Of a stretch of DNA of 64,000 nucleotides, positions 44,323 to 54,994 are shown one piece after another. Numbering within the stretch: position 1 is the first letter of the stretch; every line of letters starts with the position of its first letter. Under the pieces are notes generated by a model. That model searched no databases, had not been told where the DNA came from, and was given only the letters and a program-made list of their open reading frames with translations. Origin of the DNA: Daphnia carinata (taxonomy: Eukaryota > Arthropoda > Branchiopoda > Diplostraca > Daphniidae). The translations under genes were made by a program, and so were the position numbers. The stretch covers positions 248,001-312,000 of the forward strand of contig NC_081334.1 of assembly GCF_022539665.2 (NCBI RefSeq), read 5' to 3'.

Positions 44323-45594
44323 ATGGGTAATTCAATGTTACATTTTCTATATAGTCGTAGGATAAACCTATGATTTATTTTGGTTGCAAGCAATTGTAAT
44401 AAATTTGTGTGCGTTTGCGCAGTATCCGATTGGAGCATGAGATTTATGTGTATGTATTTTGTTTCAGCTAACTACGCCGCGATGCTGCTGTTGGCCGTTG
44501 TCTCTCTGATGGCTGGACAGGCCATGGGTGGACCAATGGGGTCGTCTTCTTCTGCGTACTACACCACTCCGCCGCCTTACTACACCACGACGTATGCTGC
44601 GGCCAGCTACTACACCACCAAGGCTCCCGAATACTACACCACGGCCAGCTACTACACCACCAAGGCCCCTGAATACTACACCACCAAGGCTCCTGAGTAC
44701 TACACCACCAAGGCTCCTGAGTACTACACCACCAAGGCTTCCGAGTACTACACCACCAAGGCTTCCGAGTACTACACCACCAAGGCTTCCGAGTACTACA
44801 CCACCAAGGCTTCCGAGTACTACACCACCAAGGCTTCCGAGTACTACACCACCAAGGCTTCCGAGTACTACACCACCAAGGCTTCCGAGTACTACACCAC
44901 CAAGGCTTCCGAGTACTACACCACCAAGGCTTCCGAGTACTACACCACCAAGGCTTCCGAGTACTACACCACCAAGGCTTCCGAGTACTACACAACAAAG
45001 AAGGCCGAGTATTATACAACAACATATGCTGCTCCCAGCTACTATACAAAACCTCCACAGTATTACACGTCCAAATCGCCGGAATACTACACTACAGCCT
45101 CCTACTACACAACTACGTATGCTGCTCCGACGTACTACACAACGACATACGGTACACCGAGCTATTCAGCTGAAGCTGCCCCTACATATTATGCTGCGCC
45201 CAGCTATACCACCACTACAGTTGCCTACTACACGACAACAGAAGCAGGCAAATATTATGTAGCTCCAGCATACTACACCGCAGCTGCCCCGTCTTACTAC
45301 GCTGAGCCGACATACTATACTGAAGCCCCGAAGCCTTACGCTGCCCCAAGTTACTACACAACGGCTGCTCCTTCGTACTACGCGGAACCTACCTACTACA
45401 CCACAACTTATGGTGCCCCGTCTTACTACACAGAGGCTCCTAGTTACTACACCACAACGGCTGCTCCTTACTACACCACAACCTACGCCGCTCCAGCATA
45501 TTACGCCGAGGAACCCAAGTACTACACTACAAAGGCTCCCGAGTACACAACAATGTATGCTGCCCCAAGCTACTATACCGAGCCAACCAAGTAA
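44323..45594 (+). CDS. YTT copy D: secreted tyrosine-rich repeat protein, 5' part before the insertion
   Basis: Exon 1 is ATGG (44323-44326), followed by a 141-bp intron with GTAATTC donor and TTTCAG acceptor. Exon 2 starts at 44468. Joined, the protein starts MANYAAMLLLAVVSLMAGQA, a clean signal peptide, which the single-exon start upstream does not give. Then come Tyr-rich repeats: YYTTKAPE units, 11 identical YYTTKASE units (24-bp DNA repeat), then YYTTTYAAPSYYTEAP-type units. I infer an extracellular structural role, possibly with tyrosine cross-linking, as in cuticle, egg case or adhesive matrices; there is no enzymatic domain. The frame now ends in TAA at 45594, created by the element inserted at 45594, giving 376 residues instead of 533. 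Confidence 0.75.
44737..44990 (+). repeat. Homogenised 24-bp coding repeat (11 copies)
   Basis: GCTTCCGAGTACTACACCAC plus CAAG repeats every 24 bp from 44737 to 44977 without base changes, encoding ASEYYTTK. Flanking units use GCTCCTGAG/GCCCCTGAA. The identity at synonymous sites indicates recent expansion or conversion. Confidence 0.85.
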
Positions 45595-46623
45595 GGTAAA
45601 AGAGCGAATTGGGACACAGGCCCGGTTCCTGCTAATTTGGGACAAAAAACATACATTTCGTCGCATCACGAATGGTATACTGATAGGGGTTCTATTGGGA
45701 CATCTTATAGGCGAATTATAAACTAAAAGGGGGGTTACGCAATTTATCAAAAGGGCAAAATTTAAAACATAACAATATTCGAGAAAACGGTAATTGAAAT
45801 CTGTGCGTTTTGCTTGCGGGCGAAAAACCTAAACAGCGTACGATTTGTTAGCTGACACCTGGACGGCACAGGAAATTTCTAAGGTAAAATTGAAGAAACC
45901 CATTAAATAATTATATCAAACAGTAGAGCAAGTTAAGTTCTACAGATTAAGTACAAGTCTGTCCCATTAAATGCTAGTATTATTCTAATATTACAAACCA
46001 GAAAAAACCCCCATTCCTGCTAATTTGGGACAGCCGACGCTAATTTAGGACACAGATATTTTCGAAAAAAAAAAAAAAACTTTTTTTCAATATTTTTACA
46101 TCAATCGACGCAGAATTCAAAAATAAATCGATTGATGTAGGATATTTATCCGTTTTTTGAATCATTTTCATAGAAATAACGCAAAAATACTTTAGGGACT
46201 TAGAATCTAGTCTGGGTTCATCCACGCAGCTTTTTTAAAAAATTAATTTACATTCTTTCACTTTTTTTTTCGTAACTTCAAAGCCAATAAACTTTTTATA
46301 TTTTTAAAGGTAATTCCGTATTTTTTATTTCATTTTACCAGTGACTAAACGAGAAATTTTTCGAAAACTGTTGTCCCTTATTGGGACACAAGTTTATTTG
46401 TAGTTTTTTTCAGAAATTTCAGTGGTTTTTCACGCTTTTCATGTTCCTTTTACTTGTCGTAGAAGAAATTTGTTAATAAGTCATTGGTTTTAAGTAAAAA
46501 TCAAAAAAAAACTGTTTTGTTGTTCTCGTCATAGTCCCATTTGATTGTGCTTTAAGCGAAAGCGCTAATTCTGGACACTGTTTTCGAAGGGCGTGGGGTG
46601 GCGGTAATTTTCATATTTTATCT

Positions 46624-46697
46624 TACGACATGGCACAGTGGATGAATGCCTGGATGGTGAGACGGAGGTCTGAGGTTCAATTCTCAGCAGCTCAAAT
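46624..46697 (+). ncRNA. tRNA-like module 1 inside the 6.7-kb element
   Basis: It has an A-box TGGCACAGTGG matching the pol III consensus and, about 40 bp later, a B-box-like GGTTCAATTCTC. The intervening arm does not fold into a standard anticodon stem by eye. It is tRNA-derived sequence rather than a tRNA gene. Confidence 0.5.
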
Positions 46698-46857
46698 ATA
46701 ATCTTGTGTTTAATTAATACATTCGATGTATTTATAGGGACGATAGACGATATCTGCCTATCATGTCAAATAAAATCCCCAAAAAGTAATATTTTTGTCT
46801 GCATTTTGGGGTAACATTTAAATAGTATTTATAAATAGAAGTTTTATCATCAGAAGT

Positions 46858-46925
46858 TTGGTAGCTCAGAGGTAAAGCATTAGACTCATGATAATAAGGA
46901 CTGCAGTTCAATGCCAGATAGAAGT
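46858..46925 (+). ncRNA. tRNA-like module 2 (CAT-type loop) inside the 6.7-kb element
   Basis: GGTAGCTCAGAGGTAAAGC is a perfect A-box region. CTCATGA in the anticodon-loop position gives anticodon CAT, and AGTTCAATGCC is a one-off B-box. The stems are imperfect, so it is a tRNA-Met-like relic. It differs from the module repeated in the array. Confidence 0.5.
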
Positions 46926-47039
46926 TAAAACTGAATAGCTATTTTGCAGAACGCTAGGAAACTATCATACAGCAGTAAACATATAGTGACGAAGTAAAAA
47001 ATTCTTAATGAGTTTTCTTTTTTCTGCAATTTTTCTTAC

Positions 47040-50000
47040 AAACTGCGATTCAACAATATCGCACGAAATGTGAAAAAATCAAGAATGATGTAAAACAACA
47101 ACGAAAAACAACAACAGCCATGTAGGGAAAATTTATATGAATCTATTAATCGCAATGTTTGTTGATATTGCGTTAGTTGAATATGTCTTTAGTGATTTCA
47201 AAATATCTCACACATAGGGAAAAATTGCAAATCGATTTAATTGAACTTCGCATGTTGTGCACTGTCGGTATAGAACCATACCATTTGGTGTTAGCAATCC
47301 AACGTCTTACCACTACGCCATGGCTAATAAATTTTTTTGAAAAGCATAATATGTCACTTAGTATGTAGTCTGCTGTCCCAAATTAGCGTCACGGGGGCTT
47401 ATGTAAAAAACATAAGAATTGCAATGACTAATTAGATTAATATTATCACATGATTTTCATGATAAATTCAACTGCCATGTAGAGGAAAGCTTATCGATTC
47501 TATCGATACCAGTGTTTGTTGATATTGCGTTAGCTCAAGGCGTCATTGAAGATTTAAAAGAATCTCACAAAATGTGATAAAAAGTGAACAATTTAGGCAA
47601 AAGTAAATTTTGATTTTCTACAACTGGAGTTGAACCATGATTCTTCAGGTTGGCAATCCAACGTCTTACGACTATGCCACCCTTGACATATTGTAACAGA
47701 AAACTATAATAAGTCATTTAGTATGTAGTGTGCTGTCCCAAATTAGCTTCATGGGAGCTTATGCAAAAAACACAAGACTTGCAATCACCGATTAGATGAA
47801 TATTATAACATGATTTTCACAAAATATTCGACAACCATGGAGAGAAAACTTCAACGAATCCATTGATCCTAATATTTTTATATTGTGTTAGTGTAAGGTA
47901 TCTTAAGTGATTTAAAAATATCTCACAAAAAATGGGAAAATTCAAAAAATGAAATAGTAGTGACTGGTCAGTATAGAACCACGATCCTATTGGTTAGCAA
48001 TCCAACGTCTTACGACTATGCCATCTTGAATTAAACATTTTTCAAAAGCATAATATGTCATCTAGTATGTAGTCTGCTGTCCGAAATTAGCGTCACGGGA
48101 GCTTATGTAAAACACATAAGAATTGCAATCATCGATTAGATGCATATTTTTACATGATTTTCATATGACATTCAATAGCCATGTAGAGAAAACTTAAACG
48201 AATCAATCGATCCCAATATTGTTGATATTGCAGTGGTGTAAGGTATCTTAAGTGATTTTAAAAAATCTAACAAGAACGGGGAAAATGAGGAAAGGAGGAT
48301 TAAAAAATTTAAAACAATGACTTGACAGTATAGAACCATTAACCTTTTGGTCTGGCAATCGAACGTCTTACGACTATGCCATGGTTCACACAAAGAAGTT
48401 CAAAAGCATAACATGTCTTTCTGTATGTAGGCTGCTGTCCCAAATTAGCGTCACGGGAGCTTATGGAAAATAGATAAGAATTACAATCAGACATTAGATA
48501 AGTATTCTCACATGATTTTCATAAAATATTTAACAGCCATGTAAAGGAAACTTAAACGAATCTATTGATACCAGTATTGATGATATTGCTTTAGTATAAG
48601 GTGTACTAAGTGATTTCAAAATATCTCACCAAATGGCAAAAAATTCAAAAATAAGGAAAAAAAAAACTTATATATAGTTCCCATAGAGTATAGATCCTTC
48701 AGCCTTTATGTTGGCAATCCAACATCGTACGATTATGCCATACTGAATAAAAATATCTTGAAAAGCATAACATGTGTCTTAAAACGTAGTCTGCTGTCCC
48801 AAATTAGTGTCATGGGAGCTTATGTAAAAAACATAAGAATTGCGATCACTGATTAGATAAATATTGTGACATGATTTTCACAAAATATTCAACAGCCATG
48901 CAGAGAAAACTAAAACAAATCAATTGGCACCAATATTATTGATATATCTTTAGTTTAAGGTGTTCTTAGTGATTTCAAAAATATCTCACCAAATAGGAAA
49001 ATTTCAAAAACGAGAATAAAAAAATTAAATGTGGTGCCAATGCGGTATAGATCCATCAACCTTTATGTCAGTAACCCACCGTCGTACAGCTAAGCCATGG
49101 TTAACACAACTTGACAGAAAAGCCTAGCATGTCATTTAGTATGTAGTCTGTTGTCCCAAATTAGCGTCATGGGGGCTTATGTGAAAACATAAAAATTGCA
49201 ATTACCGACTAGATGCATATTTTCACATGATTTTCATAAAATATTCAACAGCCTTGTAGAGAAAACTTAAACGAATCTATTGATCCTAATTTTATTGATA
49301 TTGAAGTAGTGTGAGATATCTTTAGTGATTTCAAAATATCTCACAAAAAAAGGAAAAATAAGGTAATGAGGAAGACGAAAATTGAAAATAGTGTGTTGCC
49401 AGTATAGAACCATTGTGCTTCAGGGTGGCAACCGAACGTCTTACGACTACGGTATGGTTAACAAAATGTAGTTAAAAAGCATAAAATATCTTTTTGTATG
49501 TAGTCTGCTGTCCCAAATTAGCGTCATGGGGCCTTATGTGAACAACATAAAAATTGCAATCACCGATTAGATGGATATTTCCATATGATTTCTATAAAAT
49601 ATTCAATAGCCATGTAGAGAAAACTTAAACGAATCTATTGATCCTAATATTATTGATATTGTAGAGGTGTGAGGTATCTTTAGTGATTTAAAAAAAATCT
49701 CGCAAAAAAAGGAAAATGAGCAATTAGGAAAACGAAACTTAAAAATAGTGCGTGACAGTATCGAACCACTAACCTTTGGAATCGCAATCGAACGTCTTAC
49801 GACTATGCCACGGTTAATAAAGTATTATTAAAAAGTATAACATGTGTTTTTGTATGTAGTCTGCTGTCCCAAATTAGCGTCATGGGGCCTTATGGGAAAA
49901 ATATAAAAATTGCAATTACCAATTAGATGCATATTTTCACATGATTTTCATAAAATATTCAACAGCCATGTAGAGAAAACTTAAACGTATCTAATGATTA

Positions 50001-51720
50001 TAATATTATTGATATTTTTGTAGTGCGATGTATCGTTAGTGACTTTTAAAATATCTCAAAAAAAAGGAAAAATGAGGAAAATGAAACTTAAAAATAGTTT
50101 GTGGACAGCATAGAACCATTATCCTTCAGAGTGGCAATCGAACGTCTTACGACTATGCCACGGTTAACAAAATATAATCAAAAAGCATAACGTGTCGTTT
50201 TGTTTGTAGTCTGCTGTCCCAAATTAGCGTCATGGGGGCCTTATGTGAAAAACATAAAAATTGCAAATACCGATTAGATGCATATTTTCACATGATTTTC
50301 ATAAAATATTTAACAGCCATGTAGAGAAAGCTTAAACGTATCTATTGATCCTAATATTATTGATATTGTAGTAGTGTGAGGTATTTTTAGTGATTTCAAA
50401 ATATCTCACAAAAAAGGGAAAAATGAGGAAATGGGGAAAACGAAACTTACAAATAGTGCCTTGACAGTATAGAACCACTAACCTTAACGGTGGCAATCGA
50501 ACATCTTACGACTCTGCCATGGTTCACAGAAAATAACTAAAATGCTTAACATGTCTTTTTTTATGTAGTCTGCTGTCCCAAATTAGCGTCACGGGAGCTT
50601 ACGTAAAAAATATAAGAATTAAAATCACCCATTATATAAATATTTTCATATGATTTTCATAAAATATTTAACAGCCATGTAGAGGAAACTTAAACGAATC
50701 TATTTATACCAGTATTGATGATATTGCTTTAGTTTAAGATGTTCTTATTGATTTTAAAATATCTCATCAAATACGAAAAAATTCAAAAATAAGAAAATAC
50801 AAGTTGTTGTATAGTTTCCATACGGTATAGAACCATTAGCCTTTTGGTTGGCAATTCAACATCTTACGATTATGCCATGGTTAGTATAAAACTATTGAAA
50901 AGCATAACATGTCTACTTGTATGTAGTCTACTGTCCCAAATTAGCGTCACGGGGGCTTATGTAAAAAATATAAGAATTTAAATCATTGGTTAGATGAATA
51001 TTGTCATATGATTTTCATAAAATATTTAACAGCCCTGTGGAGAACATTTAAACGAATCTATTAATACCAAGATTTGTTGATATTGCGTTTGTTTAAAGTG
51101 TCTTTGGCGATTGTATAAAATCTCACAAAATAAGATTAAAAATTACAAGTAATAAAAAAACATTTGCACAAGAGCCCCAACTGGTATTGAACCACCAACC
51201 TTCGAGTTGGTGTTCCAACACCGTACGACTAAGCCACTGTTGATTGATAATAGAAACACAACCTACCAACGTTATTTAGTTTATTGTCTGATGTCCCAAA
51301 TTAGTGCCATGGGAGCTTATGTAAAAAATATGAAAATTGCAATCACAGGTTAGATGAATATTGTAAGCTGGCTAAGGTGATGAAGTTTCTGATTTATAAC
51401 CGGAATTTAGGCGAACCCAGGGAAGTAATAATAATTGGAAAAATGTTAGCTTTGGATGATTAAAATGAATTAACAATCTCTCTTGAAAAAAAAAATTTCG
51501 TATGGTTAAAAAGAGTGAGCTGAAATATATAAGCAAAGAAATACAATCAGTCACTATGTAGGGTTGAACCACCGACTTTCAAACTTGCACGCCAAAGCCT
51601 TATGACTGTGCTATGAACGTTTTGTAATTTTTGGTATACAACTTATACAAATCAATATAGTCTGCTGTCCAGATTTAGCGTCATGGGAACTTATGGGAAA
51701 ATAGACTAAAATCAGTCAGC
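47040..51720. repeat. Tandem array of 13 units of about 357 bp
   Basis: The landmark GCTGTCCCAAATTAGCGTCA recurs (with point changes) at 47373, 47732, 48076, 48434, 48793, 49150, 49507, 49863, 50213, 50572, 50930, 51290 and 51663. Spacings are 344-360 bp with a last one of 373. Each unit also has an AACAGCCATGTAGAGAAAAC segment, an ATTGATATTG segment, and a minus-strand tRNA-like module with A-box TGGCATAGTCGTAAGACG and B-box GGTTCTATACT about 70 bp before the landmark. The outermost right-hand units are the most diverged. Confidence 0.85.
47243..47328 (-). ncRNA. Array tRNA-like module (first unit; repeated in each unit)
   Basis: The minus strand reads ATGGCGTAGTGGTAAGACG (a consensus A-box region), then GTTGGATTGCTAAC (an anticodon-arm-like hairpin), then GGTTCTATACC (one mismatch to the B-box). 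The order and spacing (about 35-40 bp) are retained in the other units, with hairpins such as ATGTTGGATTGCCAACAT at about 48710. It may be a pol III promoter module or a structural RNA element. Transcription is untested. Confidence 0.5.
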
Positions 51721-52326
51721 AATTAAATGAATAGTATATGTCTACGTTAGTAACAAATTTTAACGCATTGTTACGAAACAGTCGACGAACATTCTTACGG
51801 CGATATTTGGTAGGATAGGGCAAGTTAAAAACAATTTTTTTCGGTTTAAAATTTCGGACATTACGGCGTGTTTACGGGAAGTGCTTATGCTTTTTTCTCG
51901 AAAATTTGAATCACATTTATTTTTTCGTTTTTACCGTGGAACCTATAACCTATTGGCTACTTAAAGAGCGAAGTGTTTAATACAATTTTAAAAATCCATA
52001 TTTTATGTTTTTGGGGTGAATTTCAATTGCAAGTTACCAGGCCTGAAAAATGAAGTCTCGTTTTGACAGCTCATTGTTTTGGTTGTTGAAACATAAATTT
52101 CGCAATATTTTTCTATTGCACCCCCTTCGGTGTCTTAAGCTATTCGATTCAGAATTAAAAACTGAATCGAATGAATAAATTAGTTTTTAAAAATAAGACT
52201 GTCCAGAATTAGTAGAAATGTCCAATGAATTAGGGTTTTTGTCCGAAATTAGCAGATCGGCTTTACACGCATTCCCCATAAGAAAGGCTGTTAGCCCAAA
52301 CGCTGTCCCAATTCGCTCTTTTACGC

Positions 52327-52800
52327 TACTATACCACTACTTATGCTGCTCCGGTTTACTACACTGAAGCCCCTCAATACTACACCACAAAGGCTGCCGA
52401 ATACTACACTACTAAAGCCCCTGAATATTACACCAAGAAAGCGGAATACTACCCCACAACTTACGCAGCCCCAGCTTACTACACTGAGGCTCCCCAATAC
52501 TATGCTACAAAGGCCCCCGAGTACTACACCACACCGTATGCTGCACCAAGTTATTACACTGAAGCCCCCGCATACTACACAACAACATATGCTACTCCCA
52601 TCTACTACACCGAGGCAACGAAGTACTACGCTACTCAAAGGTACTACCAGACTGCAGCCCCCAACTACTACACCACCAAAGCGCCAGAGTATTACACTAC
52701 CACTTACGGCGCTCCCAGTTACTACACCGAGGCTCCAGCTTACTACACAACAACATACGCCACACCCCGCTATTACACAGATCGACCAAAGTATTACTAA
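52327..52800 (+). pseudogene. YTT copy D, 3' part beyond the insertion
   Basis: Immediately after the right TA the frame YYTTTYAAPVYYTEAPQYYT picks up where EPTK left off at 45591. It runs without a stop for 158 codons to TDRPKYY-stop at 52800, the family C-terminus. With no start codon or promoter of its own it cannot be translated as part of copy D while the element is present. Confidence 0.8.
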
Positions 52801-53573
52801 TCATGAAATTTGTTTTATTATTTGCTTTCCTCGTTTCAAAATGAGTATTTATCCCTGCCACGTATTTATGCCTTAACTACTTGTCACAATACGAACGTGG
52901 TTTATAAATGAAATGTTGAATACAGGTATAATGTCGTTACAAAATTCATTTGTTTATTCTGCATCACATAAAGCGGATGAAGGCGATTCAAGTTTTGTTA
53001 CCATTTCTGAACAAAATTATTCGTTAGGATGAATAAGAACTACATCATTAAATACGCTATATTCAGTTACTAGCAGAACCGCATTGATTTATTGCGTTAC
53101 TTCATAGGCATCGTTTCGTTTATGTGGTTAAAATCCATTTTCATTTGTAATTGAATAGCAGTTTAAATTTTTTTTTCAGGTTGCATATGCTCCGCTGATG
53201 GCAATTATTACTTCCGATGTTAAATTTCAATTTTATGGTTTGCTCAAAATATTCGGCAGAGATATCAGTATCGTTTTGCCAGTTTTAATTTTAGTTATAG
53301 GGAAAATAGCCAAAAAGGTTGCGCTAAGCACTTGAACTGACACACTATTCGTAACCTCCAGACCTGCCATGATGGACTGAATCATATAGTACAGCTATTG
53401 ATTCGATCCATCCTGACATCAGCTGATAGCTCTTACATCTCTACTCAGTTTCGCATTGGAATGGGGGGCCACTCCCATACCAGCGCTTGACGTTTCGAGT
53501 TGTAATTGCTTACAGACTCTTGGTTACTAGTATTCAATAATCCCATTAATGGGAGGGTGCCATACCCGGTTAG
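52801..53573. repeat. 3' flank of YTT copy D, duplicate of 42140-43000
   Basis: It is colinear with the sequence after copy C, ending near GAGGGTGCCATACCCGGTTA (compare about 42970). No gene is recognised. Confidence 0.7.
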
Positions 53574-53735
53574 GGGCAGAAGCAATAACAAAGCAGCCAG
53601 AAACCAAATGAATGACAATATCGGCTTCGAAGAAGGAAAAAAAAGAGGTTATTGTTAACACGTGCATGTCGAGCTTTTATTCAAATTCATTTCCACGGAG
53701 AAAGGGGAAAGAGGGTTTCATATAAAAATATTAGC
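53574..53735 (+). repeat. Dispersed repeat, inverted match to 14075-14235
   Basis: It begins GGCAGAAGCAATA exactly where similarity to the copy C flank stops and ends TTTCATATAAAAATA. The abrupt start suggests an insertion boundary. Confidence 0.65.
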
Positions 53736-54250
53736 TGTTTCCCCGTCCACTTTCGGCAGCTGTGTTATGTTCGCAAATACATCGGCTATATGGCGTCATC
53801 CAGGCCTCAGAATGAACCAAGGCGCTCTCTCACATAACATAATGTTGTTTCCTCATGCTCGTTTTTAAACACAGATCAGTAGTGCACTATTAATGTTGAA
53901 GTTAAACTGTAATGTTGGTGACCATTAACTGACCTGCTTTTCTTTCACAAACAATTCTTTTTTCGCGGGAAGGTATACAAAGATCAATACACAATATGTG
54001 GAAGGGCAAAAGCTGGCGATTGAAAGAATAAAAATCGGTGGACGATGACAAAAAGAAGTAGGGAAAAACCCCCCAAAAAATGAACAGGACGGTTATGATT
54101 TGACTAATTGGCCGAAAAAAAAAAAAGCTGCAAAAGCTGCAGAACTGAAACTACAAAACAAACAAAATGTTGGCTTTCAAGTAAAGCCAGATCTATATGG
54201 TAAAGAAACTCAGAGCGATGGATCAACCTTGTTTTTCTTTTTCAAGATCT
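53736..54250 (+). other. Possible coding remnant before gypsy 2
   Basis: At 54100-54240 a basic frame reads KKKKAAKAAELKLQNKQNVG and then FQVKPDLYGKE, which has the look of a real exon, but I recognise no family. The gypsy element lies just after it. The rest of the stretch shows nothing. Confidence 0.3.
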
Positions 54251-54254
54251 CAAT

Positions 54255-54994
54255 TGTGGCGGGGATACCCCCAGATACCCCGCTGACATTATGACAAGTC
54301 CATTTTCCCCCTGCTAGATGTCACGTCTGGTGACACCCCTTTTCTCCTACCCTCACCATCTCTCGAGCGGACACTCTGGTTAAGACCAGACTTGCCGCGC
54401 CGATCAATTTTCCGATCGCGATCTCCGATCCGATCTTTTTAGTTTGATCGGATCGGGCGATCCGATCAAACTGCGAAAGATCGGATCGGCGATCAAATTT
54501 TGCCGATCATTTTTAGCGATCATTTTTGTGCAGCATCTAACGGTAAAAATTTACACTGTTTCGCGAAAATAGCATTGGCTGTCACAGCGACAGTCACTGG
54601 CGGCCATTGAGGGTGAACACTAAACAGTTTCCTTCAATTGGCATTCGCAAAAATAGCAGTGAAATAGAACCCTGCGGCTGAAAATCTACAGCTAGATGGC
54701 GAAAAGTTTGATCGCTAAAAACGATCGGATCGCGATCAATTTTTTGGGATCGCCGATCCGATCTCCGATCTTTTTCAAAAGATCGGATCGGCGATCAATT
54801 TTTTGATCGGAGATCAGATCGGCGATCAATTTTTGATCGCGATCGCGGCAAGTCTGGTTAAGACTGTGAAACTGGGAACATCGCTCTTGTTGCTGAGATA
54901 TTTTTTTGTAATACGGGTGCCGTGCTAGGCTCCATCGTGTGAAAAAGAACTATAGTTTGAATAAAAGAGGCTTGTGGGCCTTTATCCTGCAACA
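54255..54994 (+). repeat. 5' LTR of gypsy 2, carrying a nested hAT-type element
   Basis: It starts TGTGGCGGGGATACC and ends CCTGCAACA. The LTR proper is about 262 bp; the remainder is the 470-bp insertion with its 8-bp duplication. GAATAAAAGAGG near 54959 is the poly-A signal region. Confidence 0.85.
54387..54856. mobile_element. hAT-type MITE, GATC-rich
   Basis: Termini CAGACTTGCCGCG / CGCGGCAAGTCTG are 13-bp perfect inverted repeats flanked by the 8-bp duplication GTTAAGAC (54379-54386 and 54857-54864), which fits hAT. The 3' LTR keeps the empty site (GGTTAAGACTGTG at 60840). Both ends are saturated with GATC / CGATC / GATCGG motifs that form large imperfect inverted repeats. There is no coding capacity. 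Confidence 0.85.

Larger units (their letters stand above)
45594..52326. mobile_element. 6733-bp terminal-inverted-repeat element with tRNA-like satellite array
   Basis: The left end reads AGGTAAAAGAGCGAATTGGG and the right end CCCAATTCGCTCTTTTACGC, so the termini are inverted repeats from GTAAAAGAGCG inward. TA flanks both ends (45592-45593 and 52327-52328). Removing the element plus one TA restores the interrupted YTT frame exactly, with a total coding length divisible by 3. Subterminal motifs recur at both ends (CTGCTAATTTGGGACA at about 45630 and 46017; reverse-complement relatives at about 52200-52255). No transposase frame is visible. A TA duplication fits Tc1/mariner-like transposition, but the termini and the satellite-filled body are not ones I recognise. 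Confidence 0.75.

Noticed and set aside
44468-45750. Minus-strand and alternate-frame readings of the YTT genes (for example 44468-45058 and 45166-45750 on the minus strand)
   Set aside because: They shadow the plus-strand Tyr-rich frame. Only that frame has signal peptide, splice sites and a C-terminus shared among copies.
47040-51720. The 357-bp array as a CRISPR-like or simple centromeric satellite
   Set aside because: There are no short repeats with unique spacers and the setting is eukaryotic. The array is confined inside a bounded element, so a centromere is not implied.
45590-52330. The 6.7-kb insertion as a giant intron
   Set aside because: CCAA|GTAAGG at the left junction resembles a donor, but the right junction (TTTTACGCTAC) has no AG acceptor or pyrimidine tract placed to restore the frame. 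Terminal inverted repeats and a TA duplication explain it better.
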